Origin: Haloferax litoreum
GTDB taxonomy: Archaea; Halobacteriota; Halobacteria; Halobacteriales; Haloferacaceae
DNA: 64,000 bases
NCBI RefSeq assembly: GCF_009674605.1
Contig: NZ_WKJO01000001.1
Span: forward strand, 2,480,001 to 2,544,000
Direction: 5' to 3'
In this document: piece after piece, positions 8,841 to 17,169 of the stretch
Layout of the letters: every line of letters begins with the position of its first letter
Numbering within the stretch: position 1 is the first letter of the stretch
Notes under the pieces: model-generated
What the model saw: the letters and a program-made list of their open reading frames with translations, nothing else
The model's database searches: none
Told to the model about the DNA's origin: nothing
Program-made: the position numbers and the translations under genes

Positions 8841-10241
8841 ATGAGAATCGGACAGAATTCGATCATCGCGTTCCTCTCGGATTTTTTGTCTACGATTCTG
8901 GGCTTCGTCTCTACGATACTCATCGCCCGATTTCTCGGTGCAGATGTCCTCGGTATCTATGGGTTGTTCGTGTCTGTTGTGATTTTCACGGCGAGTATCT
9001 GCTCGTCTGGGTTCAATATCGCTATTAAAAAGCGGATTAGTGAACCTGGCGACAGTGGAAAGATACTCACTGCAGGATTTGTTTCAGAACTCGTCTTGTT
9101 CCTGTTTTTCGCGCTACTTGCGTGGATATTCCGCAGCGCAATCGAACAGTACTTACGAGGAGTGAGTGTCGAAATTCTGATTGGGATTGTCGCTGTTTCT
9201 ATGCTTTCCGGGTTGGTTACGAGCGTACTCGACGGTGAAGGGAGCGTCCATATCTCGTCTTTACTCCGACCGGTCGAAACGGTCGTTCGGAGTTCGTTGC
9301 AGATCGTCCTGATTCTAACTGGCTTCGGCCTGACTGCGCTCATAATTAGCTACTTAATTGCGCTGTCGGTCTCCTCACTCATCGGCATATACTTCATATC
9401 GATACGTGCTCAGGTTCCCTCCCGAGAATCATTCACGTCGATTTTTTCGTTCGCTAAATATTCTTGGATTTCGAACCTCAGAAACCGTGCCTTTAGCTCG
9501 ATGGATATCTTGATTTTAGGGTTCTTCGTCTCTGAGGGACTTATCGGGATTTACAAAGCAGCGTGGAATGTCTCGCTAATTCTCGGACTGTTCAGCAATG
9601 CCGTTAGCCGTGCAATCTTCCCCCAAGTGAGTCAAATCGCGAATGCAGACCCCCGGAAAGCAAAGCAACTGGTCCAAAATGCACTCCCATACGCTGGATT
9701 TCTCATAATTCCTGGCCTATTGGGCGGTGCTGTTATCGGAAAACAGGTGTTAGCGCTATATAGCCCTGAGTTTACCATCGGATACAATATTCTTCTGCTC
9801 TTGATATTAGCACAACTATTGTATAGTTTCTCAACAATTCTCGAGACCGGAATCAATGCTTTCGACAAACCAGAGGTGTCCTTCAGAATCAACGGACTGT
9901 TCATTGTTGCTAACTTCATCCTCAATATCTTGCTGATTCCCATCTTCGGATGGGTAGGTGCGGCACTGGCAACATTCTCTTCGGGTGCCATCTCCCTGTT
10001 GGGATATTGGCACGTCTCTCGTGAGATTATGCCAGTCTCGTTCCCGAAGCGTGATGTTTTCCTACAGCTCATTTCTGCACTGTTGATGGCCATCGTCGTT
10101 TTTCTCTTTGAACAGCTCGTTCCCCAAGGTGAGATATACACCGTAGTGATTGCTGGAATTGGTTCTGTCTGTTACTTCGGAGCACTCATGACACTATCAC
10201 CGAGTTTCAGAGTCATCGTCCGGTCAAACCTCCCAATATAG
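8841..10241 (+). CDS. Polysaccharide/lipid-linked oligosaccharide flippase (MOP superfamily, Wzx/AglR-like)
   Basis: A very hydrophobic 466-residue protein with about 12-14 predicted membrane helices. It begins with the typical NSIIAFLSDFLSTILG helix and ARFLGADVLGIYGLF loop of oligosaccharide flippases, and later has MDILILGFF and GIYKAAWN segments. The family moves lipid-linked glycans across the cytoplasmic membrane; AglR of Haloferax volcanii has been proposed to do this for dolichol-linked sugar. Placement after the glycosyltransferase and near aglB and aglJ supports export of the glycan made by this cluster. It is the last clearly AT-rich gene. Confidence 0.9.
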   Translation: MRIGQNSIIAFLSDFLSTILGFVSTILIARFLGADVLGIYGLFVSVVIFTASICSSGFNIAIKKRISEPGDSGKILTAGFVSELVLFLFFALLAWIFRSAIEQYLRGVSVEILIGIVAVSMLSGLVTSVLDGEGSVHISSLLRPVETVVRSSLQIVLILTGFGLTALIISYLIALSVSSLIGIYFISIRAQVPSRESFTSIFSFAKYSWISNLRNRAFSSMDILILGFFVSEGLIGIYKAAWNVSLILGLFSNAVSRAIFPQVSQIANADPRKAKQLVQNALPYAGFLIIPGLLGGAVIGKQVLALYSPEFTIGYNILLLLILAQLLYSFSTILETGINAFDKPEVSFRINGLFIVANFILNILLIPIFGWVGAALATFSSGAISLLGYWHVSREIMPVSFPKRDVFLQLISALLMAIVVFLFEQLVPQGEIYTVVIAGIGSVCYFGALMTLSPSFRVIVRSNLPI

Positions 10242-10437
10242 CATCCAAAAGATGGCCGTCCTCATCAGTATCGAGTGTCGTCACGGTTGTTGGATGGGGA
10301 GTAAGTCACATGGTGAATCTTCTGTTCCTGTTCACTGCAGCGCTGGGGTCTCCCAAACCACGTCGAATAGATAGGGACGTGGTAGGGCCCTGATTATACT
10401 TGACGAAAAAAACCGTGTCCTCGAATTGAGGATGTGG

Positions 10438-11592
10438 CTACTCGTACTGGTCTCGAAGTTCTTCGTCCACTTCCCAAATCGCACTGCCTTCTCCGCGGAG
10501 CAGTTTCACACTGGCAAACAGCAGTGACACCTGCGTGTCGAAGAGTGCGTAGGCCGGTTGGAGCGAGCCTAACTTGTCACGCGACCCGAGAGAGACGAAC
10601 CCTGCGAGTGCGCCGGGGACGACGAGACCAAGCGGGCCAGAGAGTGCGAACCCTGCCAGCGTCGTGACGGCGAGTGCACCGGCGAGAAGCCACGGCGAGA
10701 CGATCATGAACCACCAGTTGAACGGCAGCACGACACCGCCGTACAGCCCATAGCGACCCAGTGCATCTCGGTGGTGTGCGAGGAGGCGGATGAGACCCAT
10801 CGCGCGACGGTCTTTCTGGGTCCGGCGCTTCGAGAACTCAGAGTGCGACGCCTCCTTGTACCGGATGTCTGGGTCGAAGATGACCCGCTTCCCGTTGCGT
10901 CGAATGAGCAGGGCGAGTTCGGTGTCGTCGGCGATAGAATCGGGGTCGATGGGGACGATTTCGTCGTTCTCGAACGCCGAAAACGGTCCGTGGAAGATGA
11001 GCGTCGAGTCGAGGTGCGATTCGAGTGTCTGGATAGTCGCTTGGATGCCGCGGTAGCCTTCTTCGACGCCGCTTCCACCGAGCACGTCGGCGTTGCGTCC
11101 AGTGACTGCACCGACGTCGGGGTCGGCGAGGTTCGCGGCGGCGACGCGAAGTGCGTCGGGTGCGACTTTCGAGTCGCAATCAGTCTTGACGACCATCTCG
11201 TTCTTCGCGGCGGCGTAGGCATCGTTGAGGGCAGGCGCGAGGCCACGTCGCTCGTCTTCTTCGATGAGGTTCAGCGTCGGGGCGTCTCGGCCGTCAAACC
11301 AGTCACGGATGATGTCTCGAGTCGAGTCGTCGCTCGAATCGACGATGACGACTTCGACCTTCTCCATCGGATAGTCGAGTGCGAAGATGTCGTCGAGTTT
11401 GTTCTCGATGATTCGTTCTTCGTTGTACGTCGGGAGGACGATACTGACCGTCGGTTCGGATTCCTGCTTGTTCGCCGGCGACCCCTCGGGGTCGATGAGG
11501 TAGTAGAGCAACCCATAGACCAGGTACGGGAGTCCTGTGAGCGAAAGGAGGAACATCGCCCCTTTCGACAGACGGCGAGCGAGAGTGCGCAT
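10438..11592 (-). CDS. Membrane-associated GT2 family glycosyltransferase
   Basis: A 384-residue GT-A protein. After an N-terminal hydrophobic helix come VSIVLPTYNEE, VVIVDSSDDSTRD, the metal-binding KTDCDSK (DxD-like), DDTELAL and a basic RRTQKDRR segment, and then two to three C-terminal membrane helices. This layout fits a processive or dolichol-linked glycosyltransferase facing the cytoplasm. ATG 11592 is preferred over upstream in-frame starts because a TATA-like box lies 24 nt before it. It is divergent from aglJ with about 107 bp between starts. GC-rich and codon-typical, it belongs to the core side of the glycan locus. Specific sugar unknown. Confidence 0.86.
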   Translation of the reverse strand: MRTLARRLSKGAMFLLSLTGLPYLVYGLLYYLIDPEGSPANKQESEPTVSIVLPTYNEERIIENKLDDIFALDYPMEKVEVVIVDSSDDSTRDIIRDWFDGRDAPTLNLIEEDERRGLAPALNDAYAAAKNEMVVKTDCDSKVAPDALRVAAANLADPDVGAVTGRNADVLGGSGVEEGYRGIQATIQTLESHLDSTLIFHGPFSAFENDEIVPIDPDSIADDTELALLIRRNGKRVIFDPDIRYKEASHSEFSKRRTQKDRRAMGLIRLLAHHRDALGRYGLYGGVVLPFNWWFMIVSPWLLAGALAVTTLAGFALSGPLGLVVPGALAGFVSLGSRDKLGSLQPAYALFDTQVSLLFASVKLLRGEGSAIWEVDEELRDQYE

Positions 11593-11611
11593 ACCCCCGG
11601 TTGAACGACGG

Positions 11612-11619
11612 TCATAAAA
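11612..11619 (-). promoter_or_regulatory. TATA-like box of the 11592 glycosyltransferase
   Basis: The minus strand reads TTTTTATG, centred about 24 nt before the ATG. It shares the 107-bp divergent interval with the aglJ promoter. Confidence 0.5.
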
Positions 11620-11670
11620 ATAACACGGGTCTCTCGGTTGTCGTCGCCAGAACACGAATTGAGAAGTCCT

Positions 11671-11678
11671 TTTATATT
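11671..11678 (+). promoter_or_regulatory. TATA-like box of aglJ
   Basis: TTTATATT centred about 26 nt before ATG 11700, predicting a leaderless mRNA. Confidence 0.6.
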
Positions 11679-11699
11679 GCCCGTCTGTTTTGCCGCGTA

Positions 11700-12608
11700 A
11701 TGGATTACGCCGACGTGTGCGTCCTCATCCCCACCTACAACGAGGCGGAGACCATCGCCGACGTCGTCGCCGACTACCGAGACGAGGGATTCAGCAACGT
11801 CCTCGTCATCGACGGTGACTCCACGGACGGGACGCGTGAACTCGCCGACGAGGCCGGTGCGCGCGTGGTCGTTCAGTCCGGCTCCGGGAAGGGCCAAGCG
11901 GTCAGAGAGGCCGTCGAGAAGTACGTCGAGGCAGAGTACGTGCTCATGCTCGACGGCGACGGAACCTACGAGGCGGCGGACGCGACGAAGATGCTCGAAC
12001 CGTTGGAGGAGGGGTACGACCACGTCATCGGCAACCGGTTCGCCGACATGCGAGCAGGGGCGATGACGAGGTTGAACCAGATTGGAAACAAAATCATCAA
12101 CCGGGCGTTCGGACTCATCCACGGACAGGACTTCAGAGACATCCTCAGTGGCTACCGGGCGTTCACGCGCGAGTCGTTCCTCCAGATGACGCTCACGTCG
12201 GACGGGTTCGGTATCGAGACGGAGATGGCCGTCGAGTGTGCGAAACGCGGGTTCAAGACGACTGTCGTCCCCACGACGTACTACCCCCGACCGAGTGGGT
12301 CGAACACGAACCTTCATCCAATCCGCGACGGCGGAATCATCTTCCTCGAACTGTACCGACGGGCGAAGACCAACAATCCGCTGTTCTACTTCGGGAGTGT
12401 CGGACTCGCGTCGACGGCGGCCGGTCTCGGCCTCGCACTCTACGTCGGATACGAGTGGGTCGTCCGCTCGATTTCACACGAGGTTATCGCTGTCGTCTCC
12501 GCGGCGGGTATCCTCTTCGGCGTCCAACTGCTGATGTTCGGTGTCCTCTCGGACCTCATCCTCTCACTCCATCGGGACCAGATGAAGCGTATCGAAGAAC
12601 TGGAGTGA
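11700..12608 (+). CDS. aglJ: Dolichyl-phosphate hexosyltransferase AglJ
   Basis: A 302-residue GT2 enzyme that, in Haloferax volcanii, attaches the first hexose to dolichol phosphate in the S-layer N-glycosylation pathway. Motifs run CVLIPTYNEAET, VIDGDSTDGT, the DxD site MLDGDGTYE, then DILSGYRAF and the GFGIETEMA region typical of DPM/AglJ-type enzymes. Two C-terminal membrane helices (about residues 235-285) anchor it. ATG 11700 is fixed by a TATA box at the leaderless distance; upstream in-frame codons are not needed. The gene is compositionally native, unlike the AT-rich cassette, so the first step is conserved while later sugars vary. Confidence 0.92.
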   Translation: MDYADVCVLIPTYNEAETIADVVADYRDEGFSNVLVIDGDSTDGTRELADEAGARVVVQSGSGKGQAVREAVEKYVEAEYVLMLDGDGTYEAADATKMLEPLEEGYDHVIGNRFADMRAGAMTRLNQIGNKIINRAFGLIHGQDFRDILSGYRAFTRESFLQMTLTSDGFGIETEMAVECAKRGFKTTVVPTTYYPRPSGSNTNLHPIRDGGIIFLELYRRAKTNNPLFYFGSVGLASTAAGLGLALYVGYEWVVRSISHEVIAVVSAAGILFGVQLLMFGVLSDLILSLHRDQMKRIEELE

Positions 12609-12678
12609 CGCGCGCCGTCGGTGTCGGATTATCGCGTTACTGACGCTGAATCGAGGGGTACTGCCGTCTCCGTTCCCT

Positions 12679-13005
12679 TCAAAATGGGACGAGAGACCGA
12701 AGTCGTGCGACGAGACTCTTCGACGCCTTGGCGCGGAACTGCTCGAACACCGGGTGCAGTGACTCCAGCAGGTCACGACGCGACTCGAACTGTGATTTCT
12801 GAGTTTCTTCGAGCACCTCGTCTATCGTGACCGTGTTCCCCGCGGCGTCGATGGGGACGGCGACGTGGTCGAGCGCCTGCGCAATCGTCTGCGCGTCGGC
12901 CGGGTAGTCGATATCGGCGGCGTCGACATCGTCGGACAGTGCCGCGATGCCGAACTCGATAGTGTCAGGGTCCGACGTCTCGTTCTGCGGCGGTCTCGCT
13001 GCCAT
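12679..13005 (-). CDS. Small haloarchaeal protein (DUF5789-like)
   Basis: An acidic 108-residue protein. The N-terminal half (NETSDPDTIEFGIAALSDD, then DYPADAQTI) resembles a haloarchaeal family I recall as DUF5789, in which this segment precedes a small alpha/beta domain; the C-terminal part is helical and Lys/Arg rich (FRAKASKSLVARLRSL). No catalytic motif or membrane segment is visible. It converges with aglJ across 70 bp and is divergent from the RHH gene at 13138. Function unknown. Confidence 0.72.
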   Translation of the reverse strand: MAARPPQNETSDPDTIEFGIAALSDDVDAADIDYPADAQTIAQALDHVAVPIDAAGNTVTIDEVLEETQKSQFESRRDLLESLHPVFEQFRAKASKSLVARLRSLVPF

Positions 13006-13137
13006 CAGATAGAACTACGAAGTGCGGACGGGAAAAACCCCCGACCATTCGTGACGACTTCGTGTCGTCCAGTTCATCTGTGCCGCACCGGTCTTCGCAC
13101 CGTTGGGATTAACCCCCACGAGCGCCAGGTGCCAGCC

Positions 13138-13350
13138 ATGACCGAGTACACGACGGTTTCTATCCCGAAAGAGTTGGCCGGGCGCGTCGAGGAGACGCTC
13201 GAAGGAACGACGTTTTCGAGTACGAGTGACCTCGTGCGGTTCCTCTTGCGAAGTATCGTCATCCAGCACGAACGGTCGGGCGGCGAACTCTCCGAATCCG
13301 AGTTCCAAGAGATTGCCGAGCAGTTGACCGACCTCGGGTATCTGCGGTAG
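13138..13350 (+). CDS. Ribbon-helix-helix (CopG-like) DNA-binding protein
   Basis: A 70-residue protein with the RHH pattern: a short beta strand EYTTVSIPKELA, helix A (GRVEETLEG), and helix B beginning STSDLVRFLLRSIV. The C-terminal tail (ESEFQEIAEQL..LGYL) could mediate dimerisation. Such proteins are usually dimeric transcription regulators or antitoxins. No toxin-like gene is adjacent, so a stand-alone regulator is more likely. The in-frame sequence before this ATG is not RHH-like. Confidence 0.8.
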   Translation: MTEYTTVSIPKELAGRVEETLEGTTFSSTSDLVRFLLRSIVIQHERSGGELSESEFQEIAEQLTDLGYLR

Positions 13351-13426
13351 GCGCGACCGACTGGTCTCGTTTCGAGAGGAGACCACGCGGAGAGGACACT
13401 CGTCCAGCGCGAGGTGCGTTCCGTGC

Positions 13427-13945
13427 TCAGGCGAGTTCTTCTTCTGGTGGTTCCGCGTCGACGACGACGAGGTCGAGTTTCCGTCCTGCGCGGTCGAACG
13501 CGGCGAGGGTCTCTTCATCCCACGGTGGGACAGCGAGGAGAACGACGGCGGCCAAATCGTCGCGCTCGGTGAGTTCGAACGGCCCTTGCGGGTGCGTGAT
13601 GAAGCGTGCACGACCACGGCCTGCCGGCGTTCCGAGGTCGACACCGAAGATGGCGCTGACCGACCCGCCCGCTTCGGCCATGTAGAAGTGCGTGAGCACG
13701 GGAGTCTCGGGGTCGATTCCGAGGTCGTCGTCGAAGTCTCCGGCGGGCGTCGGCGCGAGCACCAGATTCGTCTCCTGTGGTTCGGCCGCTTCAGCCATGT
13801 CGAGGAGGACCTCGACCAGTCCCCGAGTCACGTGGATACGCCGGCGGGAACCCGGGCTATCTGGTTCGACTGCTGTCGAGTGAGCCGAGTCGCCCTCGTC
13901 GGTCGTGTGGCCGCCATCACCGACGACGCGCCGCTGGTCAGTCAT
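13427..13945 (-). CDS. Conserved haloarchaeal protein with a JAMM/MPN-like pattern, probably degenerate
   Basis: A 172-residue protein whose first ~40 residues are acidic and disordered. After that the order HVTRGLVEVLLDMAEAA, PQETNLVL, THPQGPF and TERDD resembles the JAMM (MPN+) deubiquitinase/desampylase fold: helix, P-x-E-x-x-x-L strand, HxHP loop and SxxD. The first zinc His of HxHP is Ile here and the Ser is Thr, so a complete zinc site is not visible. The C-terminal FDRAGRKLDL also resembles haloarchaeal JAMM proteins. Assignment is tentative. Its ATG overlaps the TGA of the MBL-like gene (one base), so the two are co-translated. Confidence 0.6.
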   Translation of the reverse strand: MTDQRRVVGDGGHTTDEGDSAHSTAVEPDSPGSRRRIHVTRGLVEVLLDMAEAAEPQETNLVLAPTPAGDFDDDLGIDPETPVLTHFYMAEAGGSVSAIFGVDLGTPAGRGRARFITHPQGPFELTERDDLAAVVLLAVPPWDEETLAAFDRAGRKLDLVVVDAEPPEEELA

Positions 13946-14631
13946 CAGTCTGAAACCATCGTCTTGAACGCTTGGACGTACGCACTGGGGAGGTTCTTCC
14001 GCGCGTTCGCGAGGGCGGTTCGAAGTTCGTCACCCGCGTTCTCCATCACTCCAGCACCGTGACCGACGAGCAGGCGTTCAGGGTCGAACGATGAGAGCAG
14101 TCGGCGTGGTGGGAACGGTCGGAGCATCGGATGGACACCGAGTCGCTCACCGGGCGCGCAGTAGTACCCAACGGTCCCGACCGCTTCGGGAACGACGAGT
14201 GTGTCGAGTTCCTCGTGGAAGAACCCGGCTTCTTGCCACGGCGGGACCGTCTTATCGACGACACGGAACGTCTGGAACCCCGAGTCGGCGAGTTCGCTTC
14301 CGAATCGTTCGACCGTCACGTCAAGTTCGTTGGCGACTCCCGTCATCCACGACGCGACGTAGACCGGAACCTCGTGGCGGTTCGCCACCGCTGCCGCATC
14401 GCGTTTGTGCCGGTCGAGTCCGACGACGACGCCAGCGACGTCGCCAAGGTCGTCGAGCAAGTCGTCGACGCCCGGTGCATCGACTGGGTCGAACACCCAC
14501 ACGTCGCCGTCTACCTCGACGGCGTGGCTGGCCCGTTGCATGGCCTCGTCAGGATACGCAAGCCACCCGACGCCGTGGTCCCATCGGTCGATTTCACGGA
14601 GCTGAGAGCGTCCGCTACCTTTCATCGGCAT
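13945..14631 (-). CDS. Metallo-beta-lactamase-fold-like protein with an incomplete metal site
   Basis: About 228 residues. The sequence follows the MBL fold: AVEVDGDVWVFDPVD strand pair, a loop VVVGLDRHKRDA where MBL enzymes have HxHxDH, and a C-terminal LLVGHGAGV strand that retains the usual His. At the main motif only one His and the Asp are kept, so it may bind metal weakly or not hydrolyse anything. ATG 14631 is chosen because TTATG lies 27 nt upstream; starts at 14625 and 14658 are possible. It is the first gene of a two-gene unit with the JAMM-like protein. Confidence 0.68.
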   Translation of the reverse strand: MPMKGSGRSQLREIDRWDHGVGWLAYPDEAMQRASHAVEVDGDVWVFDPVDAPGVDDLLDDLGDVAGVVVGLDRHKRDAAAVANRHEVPVYVASWMTGVANELDVTVERFGSELADSGFQTFRVVDKTVPPWQEAGFFHEELDTLVVPEAVGTVGYYCAPGERLGVHPMLRPFPPRRLLSSFDPERLLVGHGAGVMENAGDELRTALANARKNLPSAYVQAFKTMVSD

Positions 14632-14830
14632 GATAGTACCGTAGGCCGGAACGCGCATAAGCCCTCCTCCACCGGTGGTTGCGCCCGGTTTCTCTCACGT
14701 TCGCGTGCGGAGTTTCGAACTGTGTTGTCGATAGCGGAGTGCAGTCGGGTTCGGCGTCACTGCGAGACACAGAGACCCCCGAGAAGAACGGGGCGGAGGA
14801 AAGGCCGAGATGGGGACGACGACCCGACTG

Positions 14831-15118
14831 TTAGAGGTTGTCCGTGTTGATGTCGACGCCCGGCGGCGTGACGACGAGGAACTTCCGGAAGTGCATCAAG
14901 TTCCCACCCATGTCTTTCACGTCGCGTGCGAATCCGGCGGCGAGTTTGTTGAGGTCACCTTCGATGGCGAGAAAGAGCGTGTTACCCCGTGCGATGGACT
15001 CGACCCACTCTTGGGGGGGTGTCGACCCGTCGAGGACGCCGAGGACGACGTCGCCTTCGGCGTCGTCTTCGTCGAGGTGTTCTTCGGCCGTCTGCAAGTT
15101 GAGGTTGAAGTCGCCCAT
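14831..15118 (-). CDS. Conserved haloarchaeal protein (DUF5779-like)
   Basis: A 95-residue acidic protein beginning with a DFNLNLQTAEEH segment, then VLGVLDGSTPPQEW, GNTLFLAIEGDLNKLA and a C-terminal LMHFRKFLVVTPPG. I associate this pattern with a haloarchaeal family named DUF5779, without known role. The alternation of strands and one long helix suggests a compact alpha/beta fold. No membrane segment, no metal motif. It is a single gene pointing away from leuA. Confidence 0.7.
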   Translation of the reverse strand: MGDFNLNLQTAEEHLDEDDAEGDVVLGVLDGSTPPQEWVESIARGNTLFLAIEGDLNKLAAGFARDVKDMGGNLMHFRKFLVVTPPGVDINTDNL

Positions 15119-15565
15119 ACCCGGTCGGTTGTCGAGCGACGAGAAAAGGGTTCGGTCACCGTCGGTGGCCGGTGTCGTCTCGGGGAGCGTGGCGGGACTA
15201 ACTTAGGGGGAGTGTGGTCGGGTTGCCGACTCGTCCAGTGACGGCAGAACCGGCGGTGTCTCACCGATAGTCACCGTCCGACTCGTGTCAGGTGTTACCA
15301 TTCAATTCGGACAACATTCGTCCAATCGTGAGTGCGCGAAACGGGGTCGAATTATCGTTTCTAAACCCAAAGGAGTTAATTAATTACTTGGTTGGGGGTG
15401 GATGCTGTGACGCTGTATCAGGACAACATATGACATGATATCGTATAAGGTCGTTTAGGTACTGCGATTAGGGGTGTGTGGTACACTCACAGTGTTGCTG
15501 GTGAACGACCGTGATACTGTCTGGGAGAAACATTTATATACGAGTTCCCACACCTGACTGACACG
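15119..15565. other. Intergenic region upstream of leuA
   Basis: About 447 bp without a supportable gene. The middle (15345-15390) is AT-rich with repeated TTAATTAATTA-like sequence. An imperfect dyad, ATTCGGAC / GTCCAAT, lies at 15305-15326. The leuA TATA box is at the right end. The interval is long for a haloarchaeal promoter region and could hold regulator sites for leuA or the divergent small gene. Confidence 0.6.
15533..15540 (+). promoter_or_regulatory. TATA box of leuA
   Basis: TTTATATA, a near-ideal archaeal TATA box, centred about 29 nt before ATG 15566. It places the transcript start at or just before that ATG, which is in a different frame from the conserved LeuA sequence. Confidence 0.7.
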
Positions 15566-16805
15566 ATGTCTCACAACGACACGGAGGATTCGTCGGGTTC
15601 CCCGGCGGGTCGAGTTCTTCCAGGGCACATTAGCCCAACAATCTGAAATCGAAGACGTACGAATCTTCGACACGACACTCCGCGACGGCGAACAGTCACC
15701 GCGAACCTCGTTCAGTTACGAGGAGAAGCGCGACATCGCCGCCACCCTCGACGACATGGGCACCCACGTCATCGAGGCAGGGTTCCCAGTGAACTCTGAT
15801 GCGGAGTTCGAAGCAGTTGCTGATATCGCTGCTTCGGCGGACTATTCGACGACGTGCGGGTTGGCCCGCGTCGTCGACAAGGATATCGAAGCCGCGCTGG
15901 ATTCCGGCGTGGACATGGTTCACACGTTCGTGAGCACCAGCGATGTCCAGTTGGCCGACTCGATGCACGCCTCTCGCGAAGAGGCTGTCGAGCGGGCCGT
16001 CCGAAGTGTCGAACGCGTCCGCGACGCGGGCGCCGAAGTAATGTTCTCGCCGATGGACGCCACCCGGACGGACGAGGAGTTCCTGATAGAAGTCGTCGAA
16101 GCGGTCTCTGAGGCCGGCGTCGACTGGATCAACCTCCCCGACACGTGCGGTGTGGCGACGCCGACTCGCTTCGCCCGGATGGTCCGGACGGTCCGCGAGC
16201 ACACCGACGCCAAAATCGACGTGCACGCGCACGACGACTTTGGACTGGCATCGGCCAACGCGATGGCCGGTTTCGAAGCGGGTGCCGCACAGGCACAGGT
16301 GTCGGTCAACGGCATCGGCGAACGTGCCGGTAACGCCGCCTACGAGGAGGTCGTCATGGCCGCAGAATCCCTCTACGGCGTCGACACCGGCATCGACACC
16401 ACGAGAATCACCGAGTTAGCTCGCATCGTCGAGAAGGCGTCCGACATCCCGATTCCGGCGAACAAGCCGGTCGTCGGGCGGAACGCCTTCTCCCACGAGA
16501 GCGGCATCCACGCCGCCGGCGTCATCGAGAACGCCGACACGTTCGAACCGGGTGTCATGACCCCCGAGATGGTCGGCGCCACGCGCGAGTTCGTACTCGG
16601 CAAACACACGGGGACGCACTCGGTTCGCAAGCGCCTCGCAGATATCGGGTTCGACCCCACGGACGCCGAGGTCCGTGAGGTAACCCGCCGCGTCAAAGAC
16701 TACGGCGCGGAGAAAGAGCGCGTCAACGACACGACGCTCGAGGCGTTCGCCCGCGACGTCGGTGTCACCCACGAAGACGAGAGAGAGGAGGAGGTCCGCG
16801 CCTGA
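15566..16805 (+). CDS. leuA: 2-isopropylmalate synthase / (R)-citramalate synthase family protein; apparent +1 frameshift near the start
   Basis: Condenses acetyl-CoA with a 2-oxo acid, the entry to leucine (or isoleucine via citramalate). The conserved barrel runs from FFQGTLA (15615) through DTTLRDGEQSP, HAHDDFG, NGIGERAGN and HESGIH. The C-terminal leucine-binding regulatory domain is absent (~400 residues in all). The promoter and ATG at 15566 lead into MSHNDTEDSSGSPAG, in the frame that ends at TGA 15644-15646. The LeuA frame has a stop at 15555 and no ATG, GTG or TTG before 15756; starting there would delete the catalytic DTTLRDGEQ. A +1 shift near CCCC (15600-15603) or GGG (15607-15609) would join the two. 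Sequencing error, mutation or programmed shift are all possible. Confidence 0.85.
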
Positions 16806-16887
16806 TGGCGCCGGGCTGTGGCCCTACTGGGCGACCGCCCTGCACTCTGTCCCGGCCGGCGTGCAATCGTTGCCCGCCGCGCAACAG

Positions 16888-16895
16888 TTATTATG
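16888..16895 (+). promoter_or_regulatory. TATA-like box of the ilvB leader transcript
   Basis: TTATTATG centred about 29 nt before the ATG at 16920. This is the best promoter in the leuA-ilvB gap and predicts a leader RNA of about 250 nt before ilvB. Confidence 0.55.
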
Positions 16896-16919
16896 ACCCG
16901 GGAGTACGTGTGCCATACG

Positions 16920-17021
16920 ATGAACCAGCACGACGCACGGTTGGCATCCGCTTCGCCGCAGTCAGCGGCGAGCGCCGCCACCGTCGGTGCTGTTCGGTCG
17001 CTCATTATTGTAGGGGCATAG
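16920..17021 (+). CDS. Candidate 33-residue leader peptide upstream of ilvB
   Basis: A short ORF positioned exactly where a leaderless transcript from the 16888 TATA box would begin. It encodes an Ala/Ser-rich peptide ending Ser-Leu-Ile-Ile-Val-Gly-Ala-stop. The Leu-Ile-Ile-Val run is encoded CTC ATT ATT GTA; ATT and GTA are less used than ATC and GTC in the GC-rich genes around it. The next gene, ilvB, makes precursors of exactly these three amino acids, begins 148 nt downstream and has its own Shine-Dalgarno. Bacterial ilv operons are controlled by such peptides; an archaeal case is an inference. It could also be a chance ORF. Confidence 0.5.
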   Translation: MNQHDARLASASPQSAASAATVGAVRSLIIVGA

Positions 17022-17064
17022 CCCCCTCACACTCCATCTCTCAGTCCTCGGGTTCGAACCGTTT
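17012..17064 (+). promoter_or_regulatory. Candidate attenuator hairpins after the leader ORF
   Basis: Two small inverted repeats follow the Leu-Ile-Ile-Val codons. One, AGGGG / CCCCT with a 6-nt loop (17012-17027), spans the leader stop codon. The second is the 10-bp palindrome GGTTCGAACC (17051-17060) followed directly by G and four T (17061-17065), resembling a weak U-tract terminator. No energy calculation was made. Confidence 0.35.
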
Positions 17065-17169
17065 TCAGACACTTCAGCAGTCCCCAACCATGGAGCACCA
17101 GTACCACGCAACCGACCGACAGCACACGCATCGATATCGACGACCAACACACCGCCACGGAGGCCACAC

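Noticed and set aside
10771-11604. A 277-codon plus-strand frame opposite the GT2 glycosyltransferase
   Set aside because: Repetitive Val/Asp/Arg-rich composition typical of antisense GC-rich sequence, while the minus strand has clear GT2 motifs.
13138-13350. RHH gene as the antitoxin of a toxin-antitoxin pair
   Set aside because: Neighbouring genes are not toxin-like and are in opposite orientation.
17051-17060. GGTTCGAACC as a tRNA T-arm
   Set aside because: No other tRNA elements nearby; it is better described as a simple palindrome in the ilvB leader.
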